DNA from: CAYXZQ01 sp963717515
GTDB taxonomy: Archaea > Nanobdellota > Nanobdellia > Woesearchaeales > DSVV01
Length of the DNA stretch: 64,000 nt
Direction: 5' to 3'
Assembly: GCA_963717515.1 (NCBI GenBank)
Contig: OY970338.1
Span: 62,001-126,000 of the forward strand
This document shows, one piece after another, positions 7,537 through 15,249 of the stretch. The first letter of the stretch is position 1; every line of letters begins with the position of its first letter. The notes under the pieces are model-generated. The model was not told the DNA's origin, did not search any database, and saw only the letters and a program-made list of their open reading frames with translations. The translations under genes were made by a program, and so were the position numbers.

Positions 7537-7752
7537 ATAGCAAGAACCAGAATAAGATCGCACGTATTGGAGAAAATCATCGGTGCGCTGATGGCAATTT
7601 TCGGCCTTGCTGCAATCTCGATATTTTTCATGTCAGTGAGCATGGGTTACCTTGCCCAGGACATAGCGATGATTGAGCTTCTGCTGATAATCGTCCTTGC
7701 AATCCTTGCACAGACTGTTGTCCTCATCCGCATATATGAGCAGCATGATTAA
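7537..7752 (+). CDS. Small membrane protein, probable AUA start
   Basis: A 71-residue protein with two hydrophobic helices (about residues 14-35 and 43-65) and a basic N-terminus. No ATG, GTG or TTG lies near the strong ribosome site 'aaggaggtg' (7521-7529). Seven bases further on, in frame, is ATA followed by GCA AGA ACC AGA, giving M-A-R-T-R-I-R-S-H-V, a very natural protein start. The next usable codon, TTG at 7567, is 37 nt from the ribosome site and would remove that basic N-terminus. It follows archaellin by 22 nt, so the two are probably co-transcribed. Function unknown. Confidence 0.7.
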   Translation: MARTRIRSHVLEKIIGALMAIFGLAAISIFFMSVSMGYLAQDIAMIELLLIIVLAILAQTVVLIRIYEQHD

Positions 7753-7766
7753 TTTTTATTTTTTTT
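7753..7766 (+). terminator. Poly-T terminator after the archaellin operon
   Basis: T5-A-T8 directly follows the stop codon at 7750-7752. Such T-runs terminate archaeal transcription. It ends two bases before the dtdA frame. Confidence 0.55.
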
Positions 7767-7767
7767 A

Positions 7768-8574
7768 ATGATGGATTTCTGCATTGTTGTCTCTGAAAAA
7801 GATCCAGCAGGGATGAACATAATGTCCTGCCTCATTCATAGGCATGGTTTCACCATGCAGGGGGACATATATCAGCATAACGGAATCAAGCTGGCAAAGA
7901 TCGAGGAAGATACGCTATATTCTGACAATATCGACAAGAGAATAGATGCAGACCTGTTCATTTTTGCGACAAAGCACAGCTCAGCAAGCGGAGTCAATTC
8001 GCTTTCTGTCCATGTCCCTGGAAACTGGGGAAGGGCCGAGCATGGAGGAAAAGAAAGCACTTTATGCATCGCACCTGGGTCATATATAAAAGAGGGGCTC
8101 AAGGCACTCAATGAGATTGCAGGAAGAAATAAATTTGAGATAACTGTCGAGCAAACCCATCATGGCCCTTATCTTGAGAAGCCGTGCATATTCATCGAGA
8201 TCGGTAGCAATATGGAACAATGGCAGGACAGCGAAGCTGGAATTATAATCGCTGATGCAATAATGAAAATCATCTCTGCTGAGCCAACATACCCTGCTGC
8301 ATTGATGCTAGGGGGTGGTCATTACAACATTTGGGCTAACAGGATACTTCTTGAGACTGAATATGCAATAGGCCACATATGTTCAAGGCATTCGCTGGAA
8401 GACCTGGATATGGAGATGCTCATGCAGGCATTGGATAAGACATGTGAAGCAGTTGAATTGGTAATAATTGATTGGAAAGGGCTTGGAAGCTGGAAAACCA
8501 AGGTGATGGGGCTTCTTGACGAAGCAGGAGTGAAATATGAGCGTGCAAGAAATATGATAAAAAGAACAATATAA
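7768..8574 (+). CDS. dtdA: D-aminoacyl-tRNA deacylase (archaeal DtdA type)
   Basis: A 268-residue enzyme of the archaeal/plant DtdA (GEK1) family, which hydrolyses D-amino acids mis-charged onto tRNA. Family signatures are 'FATKHSSASG', 'LSVHVPGNW', 'VEQTHHGP', and 'LGGGHYNIWANRI' near residues 180-195; the conserved histidines are thought to bind zinc. Length is usual. Two adjacent ATGs open the frame, and either may be used. It converges with the L11 gene with no gap (stops adjacent at 8574/8575). Confidence 0.92.
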   Translation: MMDFCIVVSEKDPAGMNIMSCLIHRHGFTMQGDIYQHNGIKLAKIEEDTLYSDNIDKRIDADLFIFATKHSSASGVNSLSVHVPGNWGRAEHGGKESTLCIAPGSYIKEGLKALNEIAGRNKFEITVEQTHHGPYLEKPCIFIEIGSNMEQWQDSEAGIIIADAIMKIISAEPTYPAALMLGGGHYNIWANRILLETEYAIGHICSRHSLEDLDMEMLMQALDKTCEAVELVIIDWKGLGSWKTKVMGLLDEAGVKYERARNMIKRTI

Positions 8575-9318
8575 TTATTTTTCAGCCTTCTCTTCTTTGC
8601 CTTTTGCCGGCTCCTTGCCATCCTCGGGCTTCTTCTCCTCTGCCGGCAGAAGCTCGTCAATGATCTTACCTGGGATCTCAACTTCGACAAGTGCAGCCTT
8701 TATCTCAGAGCGCTCCTTGCCTGCCATCTGGGTTATTATCTCCTTTGCCTTGGCCTCAAACTCCCCTCTTCTCTTTTCCATATCTTCTTGGAGCTTCTTC
8801 TTCTCTTCAGCAAGCTCCTTTAATTCTTCTGCAGAAAGCTCTGTCTTACCGCTGAGTATTTTTTCCCTGTACTTACCAATATCAATCTCCTTGGCTGGCT
8901 TTCCCTCGACCATCACACCCATTGAATTGCATGTACCGATAATCTCCATAGCTTTTGAAATATTGTCTGTTCCGAGAAGTGAGTCAGATTTCATCTTGGC
9001 AATCTTGATTACCTGCTCAATCTTTAGGTCAGCCACCTTGTCTGCCAGAGGATTTGAGGAGCCTTTGGTTATGCCTGCTTCCTTCATGATTAGGGCAGAG
9101 GCGGGCGGCGTACCGACCTTTATGTCAAATGCTTTTGTATCCCTGTCGATTATGACTTTTACAGGCACCTTCATGCCTGAGAATTCCTTTGTCTTCTCAT
9201 TAATCAGGCTGACTACCGCAGGTATCGGGACTCCCATTGGGCCGAGCGCAGGACCGAGCGGCGGGGCTGCTGTGGCTTTGCCCCCTTCAATCAATACATC
9301 TATAGTCTCTTTTGCCAT
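8575..9318 (-). CDS. rpl11: Large subunit ribosomal protein uL11 with long C-terminal tail
   Basis: uL11 binds 23S rRNA at the GTPase centre. The N-terminal 'GGKATAAPPLGPALGPMG' is the diagnostic Gly/Pro-rich signature, and the rRNA-binding C-terminal domain continues to about residue 160 ('GTCNSMGVMVEGKPAKEI'). Archaeal L11 usually stops there. This protein runs on to 247 residues with a charged, Glu/Lys-rich, helical extension and an acidic end. A TATA-like 'atatttataaag' at about 9345-9355 (minus) gives it a promoter of its own although it is last in a cluster with Spt5, SecE and FtsZ. Confidence 0.93.
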   Translation of the reverse strand: MAKETIDVLIEGGKATAAPPLGPALGPMGVPIPAVVSLINEKTKEFSGMKVPVKVIIDRDTKAFDIKVGTPPASALIMKEAGITKGSSNPLADKVADLKIEQVIKIAKMKSDSLLGTDNISKAMEIIGTCNSMGVMVEGKPAKEIDIGKYREKILSGKTELSAEELKELAEEKKKLQEDMEKRRGEFEAKAKEIITQMAGKERSEIKAALVEVEIPGKIIDELLPAEEKKPEDGKEPAKGKEEKAEK

Positions 9319-9392
9319 GATTAATCCCTATGGATTTGACAATCCTTTATAAATATAACGGTAGTCCAGAATAAAAAAAATAATCCCCTCAG

Positions 9393-9881
9393 CTAATCAT
9401 CATCCTCAACGTGGTCATCAGAATCTCGCCTAATGACCTTTATGGAGTCGAACTTGAGAGTGATTGGGATTGGGACAGCAGCTTCAAGCAGCTCAACTAT
9501 GACCTCTTCCTTTGACTTGTCGATCCTTGTGACTTTGCACTTCTCGCGCTTGAACGGTCCGCTGATAATCTCAGCGATATCATTTTTCCTTATATTCACT
9601 TCCCTTTTGACCTGCTCCAGCATGTGCTCTATCTCATTATATGCCACTTCGTTTTTGAGGAGGCCCCTTGCATATGGGACATTGAACGCTGACTCTTCAG
9701 CCTGGCTTCTCTTTGATGCTTCTATGAAGATATAGCTTCGCATGCCATGTGGCCTGATGATGCTGTAGACCTCTATGCCTTTCTTCGTGACATTCGAAGT
9801 GATGAAGTCCATCACCTGGTCTTCCCTGTTTGCTGTTGTCCTGAGAGCAAATATATGGCTGTTTTTCTCTTCTTCTTCCAT
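9393..9881 (-). CDS. spt5: Transcription elongation factor Spt5 (NusG-like)
   Basis: A 162-residue Spt5/NusG: an N-terminal NGN domain (about 1-95, beginning 'FALRTTANREDQVMDFI') followed by a KOW domain ('ISGPFKREKCKVTRIDKSKEEV', residues about 105-128 and on). With Spt4 it clamps RNA polymerase and links it to the ribosome. The C-terminus ends in an acidic patch. The start lies two bases after the secE stop, so the two genes are translationally linked. Confidence 0.93.
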   Translation of the reverse strand: MEEEEKNSHIFALRTTANREDQVMDFITSNVTKKGIEVYSIIRPHGMRSYIFIEASKRSQAEESAFNVPYARGLLKNEVAYNEIEHMLEQVKREVNIRKNDIAEIISGPFKREKCKVTRIDKSKEEVIVELLEAAVPIPITLKFDSIKVIRRDSDDHVEDDD

Positions 9882-9883
9882 CC

Positions 9884-10048
9884 TTACCTCAATATCTCCC
9901 TAAGCATCCTGATGATGAACCCGATTACGCCGATTATCGCCATCCCCAGGCCTGAAACCTTGACGATTGTCTTGAATTCCATGCTGTCGGGCTTCTTGGT
10001 TATCCTTAGCACCCTCTTCCATTCATTCAGTGTCCTTTTGATGTCCAT
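9884..10048 (-). CDS. secE: Protein translocase subunit SecE/Sec61 gamma
   Basis: A 54-residue protein starting MDIKRTLNEWKRVLRITKKP, with an amphipathic N-terminal helix, the conserved 'KKPDSMEF' turn, and one membrane helix ('IVKVSGLGMAIIGVIGFII'). This is the exact layout of archaeal SecE, which clamps the SecY channel. It starts one base from the ftsZ stop and ends two bases before spt5. The ftsZ-secE-spt5-L11 order is common in archaea and supports the call. Confidence 0.92.
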   Translation of the reverse strand: MDIKRTLNEWKRVLRITKKPDSMEFKTIVKVSGLGMAIIGVIGFIIRMLREILR

Positions 10049-10049
10049 C

Positions 10050-11324
10050 TTAATCAACAAACTCTATTCCCAGGTCGCTTTGGATCTCTTCCTTTGTGCT
10101 GGAGGACTTTGTCCTGGTCCTGCCGAATATCTGTGATGACTTCACTCCTGTTACAATGAGCATGGCTCGTATCGTCTTTGACATGTCCTCAGAGATCTGT
10201 GCTCCCCATATCACCCTTGCATCCTCATCAAGCCTGTTCGAAACAGTCTCCACAACCTTCCTGGCCTCGTCAAGAGTCATGTCCGAGCCGCCTATGACAT
10301 TTATGAGAGCTCCGTTGGCTCCGCTGATATCAGCATCGAGAAGCGGGTTCTGGATTGCCTTCTCGACTGCCTCTGTCGCGCGGTTGTCAGTGTCTGACTC
10401 GCCGACCCCGATCAATGCGACACCGCCTTTTCCCATGACTGCGCGGATATCCGCAAAATCAAGGTTGACCAGCCCTGCCTTGGTGACTAGCTCTGCAATG
10501 CCTTTTACAGCATTGGTCAGTATCTCATCAGCTACCTTGAATGCAGTGTGCATGGGAAGGTCCGGAGCAAGCTCAAGAAGCTTGTCATTCGGAATAACTA
10601 TCAGGGTGTCGACGATGCTCTCAAGCTTCTCAAGGCCGACTATCGCATTTTCATATCTCCTCTGTCCTTCCATTGTGAACGGAATAGTTACAATTGCCAC
10701 TGTCAGGGCACCTACTTTCTTTGCGACTTCTGCGATTATGGGTGCGCTGCCTGTGCCTGTTCCGCCTCCAAGCCCGCAGGTTATGAATACCATGTCAGCT
10801 CCCATGAGAGCCTCTTTTATCTCGTGCTCGCTCTCACGAGCAGACTCTTCACCTATCTTTGGGATGGATCCTGCACCGAGGCCATGGGTCATGTCCCTGC
10901 CAATCAATATCTTCTTGTCCGCAGTCGTATAAAGCAGGTCCTGGGCGTCTGTATTGAGAGCAATCACCTCTGCTCCTGCAACGCCTACTTCCGATATCCT
11001 GTTGGCTGTATTGTTGCCGGCCCCGCCTGCGCCGATGACCTTGATAGTGGCCTTCTGCTTGGAGAGTATCTCCTCTAGTTCAGTGTCCAGGTCGTGCTTC
11101 CTTGCCTGGTCCATTATTTCCGGTGGCTCATCCGGTATCTCAATCCTTCTTTTAGGCTGCTCTTCCATCTTCGGTTTTTGGCTGACCTCTCCTGTGACTG
11201 TCTTCTCAGGTCTTCTTTCAATCCTGTCTATATCCTCATAACTCGGCTCCTCTGACCTGAACACATTCTCAGAATCTTCCTCGGAATCTGCTGATTCATC
11301 ATTTGGCTTGATAAACTCATCCAT
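10050..11324 (-). CDS. ftsZ: Cell division GTPase FtsZ with long N-terminal extension
   Basis: A 424-residue tubulin-like GTPase. Nucleotide-binding signatures are 'IGAGGAGNNTANR' and the tubulin motif GGGTGTGS at about 186-193; the T7 loop 'NLDFADIRAVM' completes the active site between protomers. About 90 residues before the GTPase core are acidic, probably disordered, and unusually long. ATG 11324 (MDEFIKPN) is chosen because 'gggtggg' sits about 8 bases upstream; the frame could extend 11 codons further. It overlaps or abuts secE. SepF, the likely membrane anchor, is encoded at 19196-19582. Confidence 0.95.
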   Translation of the reverse strand: MDEFIKPNDESADSEEDSENVFRSEEPSYEDIDRIERRPEKTVTGEVSQKPKMEEQPKRRIEIPDEPPEIMDQARKHDLDTELEEILSKQKATIKVIGAGGAGNNTANRISEVGVAGAEVIALNTDAQDLLYTTADKKILIGRDMTHGLGAGSIPKIGEESARESEHEIKEALMGADMVFITCGLGGGTGTGSAPIIAEVAKKVGALTVAIVTIPFTMEGQRRYENAIVGLEKLESIVDTLIVIPNDKLLELAPDLPMHTAFKVADEILTNAVKGIAELVTKAGLVNLDFADIRAVMGKGGVALIGVGESDTDNRATEAVEKAIQNPLLDADISGANGALINVIGGSDMTLDEARKVVETVSNRLDEDARVIWGAQISEDMSKTIRAMLIVTGVKSSQIFGRTRTKSSSTKEEIQSDLGIEFVD

Positions 11325-11398
11325 TTTATACCCACCCTTCCATGAAACGTTATTCATTTAAGGTTATTACTTATATATAAATCTGTCGGATTTTTTTA

Positions 11399-12091
11399 TT
11401 ATGCCTGGCTCGTAACTGATTTCTCAAACACAACCTTCTTGACAGCCGGGATCGCTTTTTTGATCTTCCCGTCAAGAGCACTTTTGACATCAGAAGGGAA
11501 CTCAACAGGGGACCTGACAGTGAGGTTGCCTTCCTTGAGCTCGACATCTATGTTCTTCTCGCCGAACATCAGTGAAAGATAGCTTTTCGCTTTCCTGGTA
11601 TCGTCTTCAACCAGGGATATTATCCTGACCCTGTAGTTTATGTCTTTTGATGCCAACGGGTGGTTGAAATCGATGAGAGTCCTTCCGCCTGACACTGTCT
11701 TCACTGTCCCTACCATGTCATCGACTGTGACCTGCATCCCAGGCATAGGGCTTATGTTCTGCTTCCTGAACTTCGAGGTGTTGACCAGTTGAAAATTCTT
11801 TGCATCCTTCTTTCCGAATGCATCCACTGCCCGGACATCGATTTCATAATCCTTGCCTACTTCTTTTCCTTCCAGCTGGTCATCAAGACCTTTTATGACC
11901 TGACCCTCCCCGACGCATATGACCATGGGGCCGTATTTCATCTCGGGATTGAAGAGGTCATTCTCTTTTGCCGTCTTCTCGTCGGTGGTGTCGAAGATGA
12001 TATCATCATCTTTTGTCGCACCTGTGTATTCGATCTCAATGAAATCCAGTTTTTTTATCATTTGTTTTTTTTCAACCAATCTGTCCACCAA
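11399..12091 (-). CDS. FKBP-type peptidyl-prolyl isomerase, long archaeal form
   Basis: A 230-residue FKBP with an inserted-in-flap domain, as in archaeal long FKBPs and SlyD. Signatures are 'DFIEIEYTGATKDDDIIFDTT' split by the usual insert, 'GEGQVIKGLDDQLEGKEVG', and 'LIDFNHPLASKDINYRV'. A further 70-residue C-terminal domain follows, as in the 26-30 kDa archaeal class. It isomerises prolyl bonds and acts as a folding helper. It probably starts at the second Met (MIKKLDFIEIEY, 12061). A second, short FKBP lies at 43029. Confidence 0.88.
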   Translation of the reverse strand: MVDRLVEKKQMIKKLDFIEIEYTGATKDDDIIFDTTDEKTAKENDLFNPEMKYGPMVICVGEGQVIKGLDDQLEGKEVGKDYEIDVRAVDAFGKKDAKNFQLVNTSKFRKQNISPMPGMQVTVDDMVGTVKTVSGGRTLIDFNHPLASKDINYRVRIISLVEDDTRKAKSYLSLMFGEKNIDVELKEGNLTVRSPVEFPSDVKSALDGKIKKAIPAVKKVVFEKSVTSQA

Positions 12092-12111
12092 TCACTACTC
12101 CCCTGAAAAAC

Positions 12112-12687
12112 TTAAGAAGCAGCCTGCTCATCGGAATGAGCTCTTGTTTTTAAAGCTTCTGTTTTTATGAAATCTTCTATCCTGTCAACGACCTCATCTA
12201 TGCTGATTGCAGAAGAGTCGATGACAAGATCATAGTTGTCCATGTCTGTATAATCGAAATCATAGTATCTCATCCATCTCTCCCTGTTGATTGCTTCTCT
12301 CTTCTGCATCTTCTCCTTCACAGTCCTGATATCATCATAGGCCTCTTCGTCCCTCCTGTGCCCAAGCCTCCTCTCTGCCCTGGTGTCCATGTCAGCGTCG
12401 ATGAAAATCTTGAGAGCTTCGGGTATGAATTTTGCGCCCAGCCAGGAGTCGATGACAAAATCATCCTCTTCAGCTCCAATCTTCATCTGCCTGTCATCTA
12501 TCATCCTGTCGATGCTGTCATCCCTGCTCTCGATCTTCCCAAGCTCAACTATGTCAATATTCCTCTCAATTGCAATCTGTCTCTGGAGGTCTCCCATTGA
12601 ATAATGCCTTAGACCCAGCCGCTCAGCAAGGGCTTTTCCCACAGAGCTTTTTCCTGATGCAGGGCTGCCTGATATCACTATCTTCAT
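12112..12687 (-). CDS. cmk: Cytidylate kinase (archaeal type)
   Basis: A 191-residue P-loop kinase. The Walker A motif 'GSPASGKSS' at residues 7-15 opens the protein, followed by 'YSMGDLQRQIA' (nucleoside monophosphate site) and a lid rich in Arg ('RAERRLGHRRDEEAYDDI'). This matches archaeal CMP kinase, which recycles CMP/dCMP; an adenylate-kinase-like role (Fap7-like) is less likely. It lies 20 bases upstream of the FKBP gene on the same strand. Confidence 0.82.
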   Translation of the reverse strand: MKIVISGSPASGKSSVGKALAERLGLRHYSMGDLQRQIAIERNIDIVELGKIESRDDSIDRMIDDRQMKIGAEEDDFVIDSWLGAKFIPEALKIFIDADMDTRAERRLGHRRDEEAYDDIRTVKEKMQKREAINRERWMRYYDFDYTDMDNYDLVIDSSAISIDEVVDRIEDFIKTEALKTRAHSDEQAAS

Positions 12688-12803
12688 GGATTTTCAGAAA
12701 CACTGCTCATATTTTAATCTTTTTGTTGCCGCATATACTTTTGTTGGTGTATGTACGGTTGAAACCTTAAAATATTTATACATGGGGCGATTATCATCAT
12801 GCC

Positions 12804-13346
12804 ATGGTTGAGCTGGAGGAGATAGGAAGCCTTAGAAGAAGACTGCGGCTTACACAGAAAGAGCTTGCGAAGAGGGCAAATGTATCGCAGTCATTAATCG
12901 CAAAGATAGAGGCTGGAATGATAGACCCGTCATACTCAAAGGCAAAGCTTATCATCGACACCCTGGAGAGTCTCGGCAACGACAGGATGAAAGCAGCAGT
13001 TGTGATGAACAAGAACATCATATCAGTCAGGCCAGATGACAGCATCAAGAAGGCTATAGACAAGATGAAGAGATACAACATTTCCCAGATGCCGGTCGTC
13101 GAGGACAGGAAGGTCCTTGGACTGGTATCAGAGGCCATAATACTCGAGGCGCTGGTAGAGGACAAGGGGAACAAATCAGAAGTCAGGGACATAATGAGGG
13201 ACTGCCCTCCTATAATAACCGGGGATGCGTCTCTCAACATCGTGACCAATCTTCTGAGGGAATATCCTATAATACTTGTGAGCGAGAAAGGCAGGTTAAG
13301 GGGGCATATCACAAAATCTGACCTCCTGACCAAGGCATTCAGGTGA
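12804..13346 (+). CDS. HTH-XRE plus tandem CBS domain regulator
   Basis: A 180-residue predicted regulator. Residues 5-58 form an XRE-type helix-turn-helix ('LTQKELAKRANVSQSLIAKIEAG'), and residues 65-180 hold two CBS motifs ('ISVRPDDSIKKAIDKM' and 'RDCPPIITGDASLNIV'), which normally bind adenosyl ligands such as AMP or SAM. Archaeal HTH-CBS proteins are common but few have known targets. A TATA-like 'aaaatattta' lies near 12769-12779, about 28 nt upstream, so the mRNA may be leaderless. It ends convergently with the next small gene. Confidence 0.85.
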   Translation: MVELEEIGSLRRRLRLTQKELAKRANVSQSLIAKIEAGMIDPSYSKAKLIIDTLESLGNDRMKAAVVMNKNIISVRPDDSIKKAIDKMKRYNISQMPVVEDRKVLGLVSEAIILEALVEDKGNKSEVRDIMRDCPPIITGDASLNIVTNLLREYPIILVSEKGRLRGHITKSDLLTKAFR

Positions 13347-13523
13347 TCAGCCATGGATTTTCGGCAGAACCCTGTATGCGATGACTGCTGAGATTATGAT
13401 TATGCCCCAGAACACCCATATATTGTTCATCCCGAATGCCAGTGCCACAAGATTTGCCGTCAGGGCTAATACAAGGATGATTGCAAGGATTCTTCTTCTC
13501 ATGTCTGCAGGCAAATGCCTCAT
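13347..13523 (-). CDS. Small two-helix membrane protein
   Basis: A 58-residue frame (start ATG 13521-13523, stop 13347-13349) reading MRHLPADMRRRILAIILVLA and continuing into two hydrophobic helices joined by 'FGMNNIWVF', ending 'YRVLPKIHG'. 'aaaggaaaa' about 12 bases before the ATG may be the ribosome site. An internal ATG at 13502 (MRRRIL) is an alternative. The stop abuts that of the HTH-CBS gene. Basic residues before helix 1 suggest the N-terminus is cytoplasmic. Function unknown. Confidence 0.6.
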   Translation of the reverse strand: MRHLPADMRRRILAIILVLALTANLVALAFGMNNIWVFWGIIIISAVIAYRVLPKIHG

Positions 13524-13573
13524 GCTATTAATATTTTCCTTTCTGCAAAACTGAAAATTTTGAAAATCATTAT

Positions 13574-13608
13574 ATGCTGGAAATCATGCTGGAAATGTTT
13601 ATAAAATG
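13574..13608 (+). promoter_or_regulatory. Direct repeats at the promoter of the 72-aa winged-helix gene
   Basis: The 11-mer 'atgctggaaat' occurs at 13574-13584 and 13586-13596, a 12-bp period. It is immediately followed by a TATA-like 'gtttataaaat' about 25-30 nt before ATG 13628. The spacing suits a dimeric repressor covering the BRE/TATA region. Confidence 0.4.
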
Positions 13609-13627
13609 CCGGTGTTAACCATCTCTG

Positions 13628-13846
13628 ATGAAAGATCCAGATACAGCTGAAGATGTTCAGACCGCTCATGCGATCATGCACATGTTCCAGTATAATTTCA
13701 AGGACCAGTGGGTTCCCCAGAAAGCGATACATCAGAAGAGCAGGCTGTGGACTAGGGTCTTCAATGACCTGGTGAAAAATGGGCTGATTGAGAGGAAGAA
13801 GACATTCAGGGGATACAGGTACAGGTGGGCAGGGAGGTTTCCCTGA
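13628..13846 (+). CDS. Small winged-helix protein, 72 aa
   Basis: A 72-residue basic protein made almost wholly of one winged helix: 'VPQKAIHQKSRLWTRVFNDL' resembles the recognition helix and 'LIERKKTFRGYRYRW' the wing. It has no ligand domain. The TATA box 25-30 nt upstream implies a leaderless mRNA. Direct repeats at its promoter suggest it represses itself, as many small archaeal HTH proteins do. No target is evident. Confidence 0.65.
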   Translation: MKDPDTAEDVQTAHAIMHMFQYNFKDQWVPQKAIHQKSRLWTRVFNDLVKNGLIERKKTFRGYRYRWAGRFP

Positions 13847-13904
13847 TTATAATGTCATCGTGGAATATTGGAAGATACCATAAGATTAATCTGCTCAATC
13901 ATGA

Positions 13905-14627
13905 CTAAAACATCTTCCCGATTACATCAACCATGTAAAGTACCATGGCATGGGCCTGCTGTGCCGAAGGATAGAAGCTCTCTTTCTTCACATGGACAGA
14001 ACTTATCCTGACCTGATTGATGAGATGTATCTGCTGGGTGAGCCCCGGGTCGAACCTGACCTTCTTCTCTGCAAGTTTCGCTATGAGCTTGCCAAGGCCG
14101 ATGCCAGGGTTCTTCTCGAGGATGTCGTTTCCGGTCGCCTCATAATACTTCCTGTGCAGGCAGGTCTCAAGAATCCTTCCGCAGAGGATTGCAGACGCAC
14201 GATAGCACCCTGAGTTGAAAGACTTTTCAAGCTCTCTTATGTCAGATGAGACATCAGGTCTTATCGGAGCAGGAATATTGCCCGGGACAGCAATGGAAAG
14301 CGAGCCTGCCCTCGGCTTTTGATTCAGGGAAGATGCAAGAGTCCTGAGCTTGTCAATTTCCCTTTCATCTTCTGCAAAATCGCCATCGGCAATCTTGAGG
14401 ATGCCGAGTATCGCGTCCTTGTTCTTCCTGTCATCCCTGTATAAGCCAGCCAGGCTGAATGAATGGTCCCTCAGCCTCTGCACAGATGCCTCAATATCCT
14501 TCTTATACAGGCCGCTTCTCTGCACAGAGAAATCATAGGCTCTGTTTTTCCCAATGCTTCTGTCCTTTGGCCTGTTCCTCAGGAGTTGCCTGAGATTATC
14601 CAGCTCATCGATGAATTTCTGCCTCAT
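13905..14627 (-). CDS. Protein with DUF4145/HEPN-like C-terminal domain
   Basis: A 240-residue protein. Residues 1-130 are charged and helical, with a Pro-rich linker ('VPGNIPAPIRPDV'). Residues 135-240 form an all-helical domain beginning 'CYRASAILCGRILETCLHR', as in DUF4145-type proteins, and contain R-ISSV-H (Rx4H), the HEPN ribonuclease-type motif. HEPN domains act in toxin-antitoxin and RNA-based defence, but many are non-catalytic. No MNT nucleotidyltransferase or antitoxin partner is next to it. The role is open. Confidence 0.6.
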   Translation of the reverse strand: MRQKFIDELDNLRQLLRNRPKDRSIGKNRAYDFSVQRSGLYKKDIEASVQRLRDHSFSLAGLYRDDRKNKDAILGILKIADGDFAEDEREIDKLRTLASSLNQKPRAGSLSIAVPGNIPAPIRPDVSSDIRELEKSFNSGCYRASAILCGRILETCLHRKYYEATGNDILEKNPGIGLGKLIAKLAEKKVRFDPGLTQQIHLINQVRISSVHVKKESFYPSAQQAHAMVLYMVDVIGKMF

Positions 14628-14970
14628 CCTGCATCAAAATGATCACTTAAATAAAAAACCTCACATAAAAAAAGAAAAAGACTGATTCTAAAACCACACC
14701 CCCCGGTTACCTGAAAAACATCTCTTTTTTCATCATATAAAAACCTTTGCATTTTGGGTATACAAAAATATATACTATGGATGCGATGTGTGATAAAAAT
14801 GAAAAAATTTTCCAAAAATAGTTGCCTGGGAACCTGTCTGGCATATGTATCATTGCCTTGATTTCCAGGCTTCAATTGAAATCTTATGAGTAAGATATTT
14901 AAATAAGTTAGGATTCTTCCATGACAGTAAAATTCGGATTTATGAATATTCTGGAATGGAGGTGTATGAC
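14628..14970. promoter_or_regulatory. groES-groEL promoter region
   Basis: This 343-base A/T-rich gap holds no convincing gene. A TATA box 'atatttaaat' is near 14895-14905, giving a leader of about 40 nt. A perfect palindrome TTCAATTGAA (14871-14880) lies just upstream of the TATA/BRE position and could be an operator. No CIRCE-like TTAGCACTC element is present, so the operon is not under HrcA of the standard type. Confidence 0.45.
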
Positions 14971-15243
14971 ATGAATATCAAACCCATCGGAGAAAGAGTT
15001 TTGATAAGGCCGGTTAAGACCGGCGAGAAGACAAAGGGAGGCATCTACATCCCTGAGTCAGCAAAAGAGGAGAAGAAGGAAGGTGAGGTTGTCGCCACCG
15101 GCACCCTGAAGGACGGCAAACCCATGCCCTTAAAGAAAGGGGACAGGATAATCTACGGGGGCTACAGCTCGGACGAGTTCGAGCTAGATGACAAGAAATA
15201 CATCTTTGTCGACTACAAGGATATCCTGGCAAAGATTGAGTGA
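14971..15243 (+). CDS. groES: Group I co-chaperonin GroES
   Basis: A 90-residue GroES. 'MNIKPIGERVLIRPV' is the characteristic start, the mobile loop is 'EKTKGGIYIPES', and the conserved 'VVATG' and 'VDYKDILA' follow. It caps the GroEL ring. ATG 14971 is chosen over an in-frame ATG at 14956 because 'ggaggtg' sits 6-8 bases upstream. It is followed by groEL with a 6-base gap. Group I chaperonins in archaea are believed to be acquired from bacteria. Confidence 0.96.
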   Translation: MNIKPIGERVLIRPVKTGEKTKGGIYIPESAKEEKKEGEVVATGTLKDGKPMPLKKGDRIIYGGYSSDEFELDDKKYIFVDYKDILAKIE

Positions 15244-15249
15244 GGTGAC

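Noticed and set aside
6597..7752. Archaellum operon
   Set aside because: Only an archaellin-like gene and one small membrane gene are present; no motor, ATPase or prepilin peptidase gene is visible, so no operon is claimed.
8597..9352. 251-codon frame opposite the L11 gene
   Set aside because: It mirrors the codons of L11 on the other strand, is Ser-rich without motifs, and has no promoter; L11 is certain.
10096..10932. 278-codon frame opposite ftsZ
   Set aside because: Antisense shadow of a strongly conserved gene, Ser/Ala/Thr-rich and without any domain.
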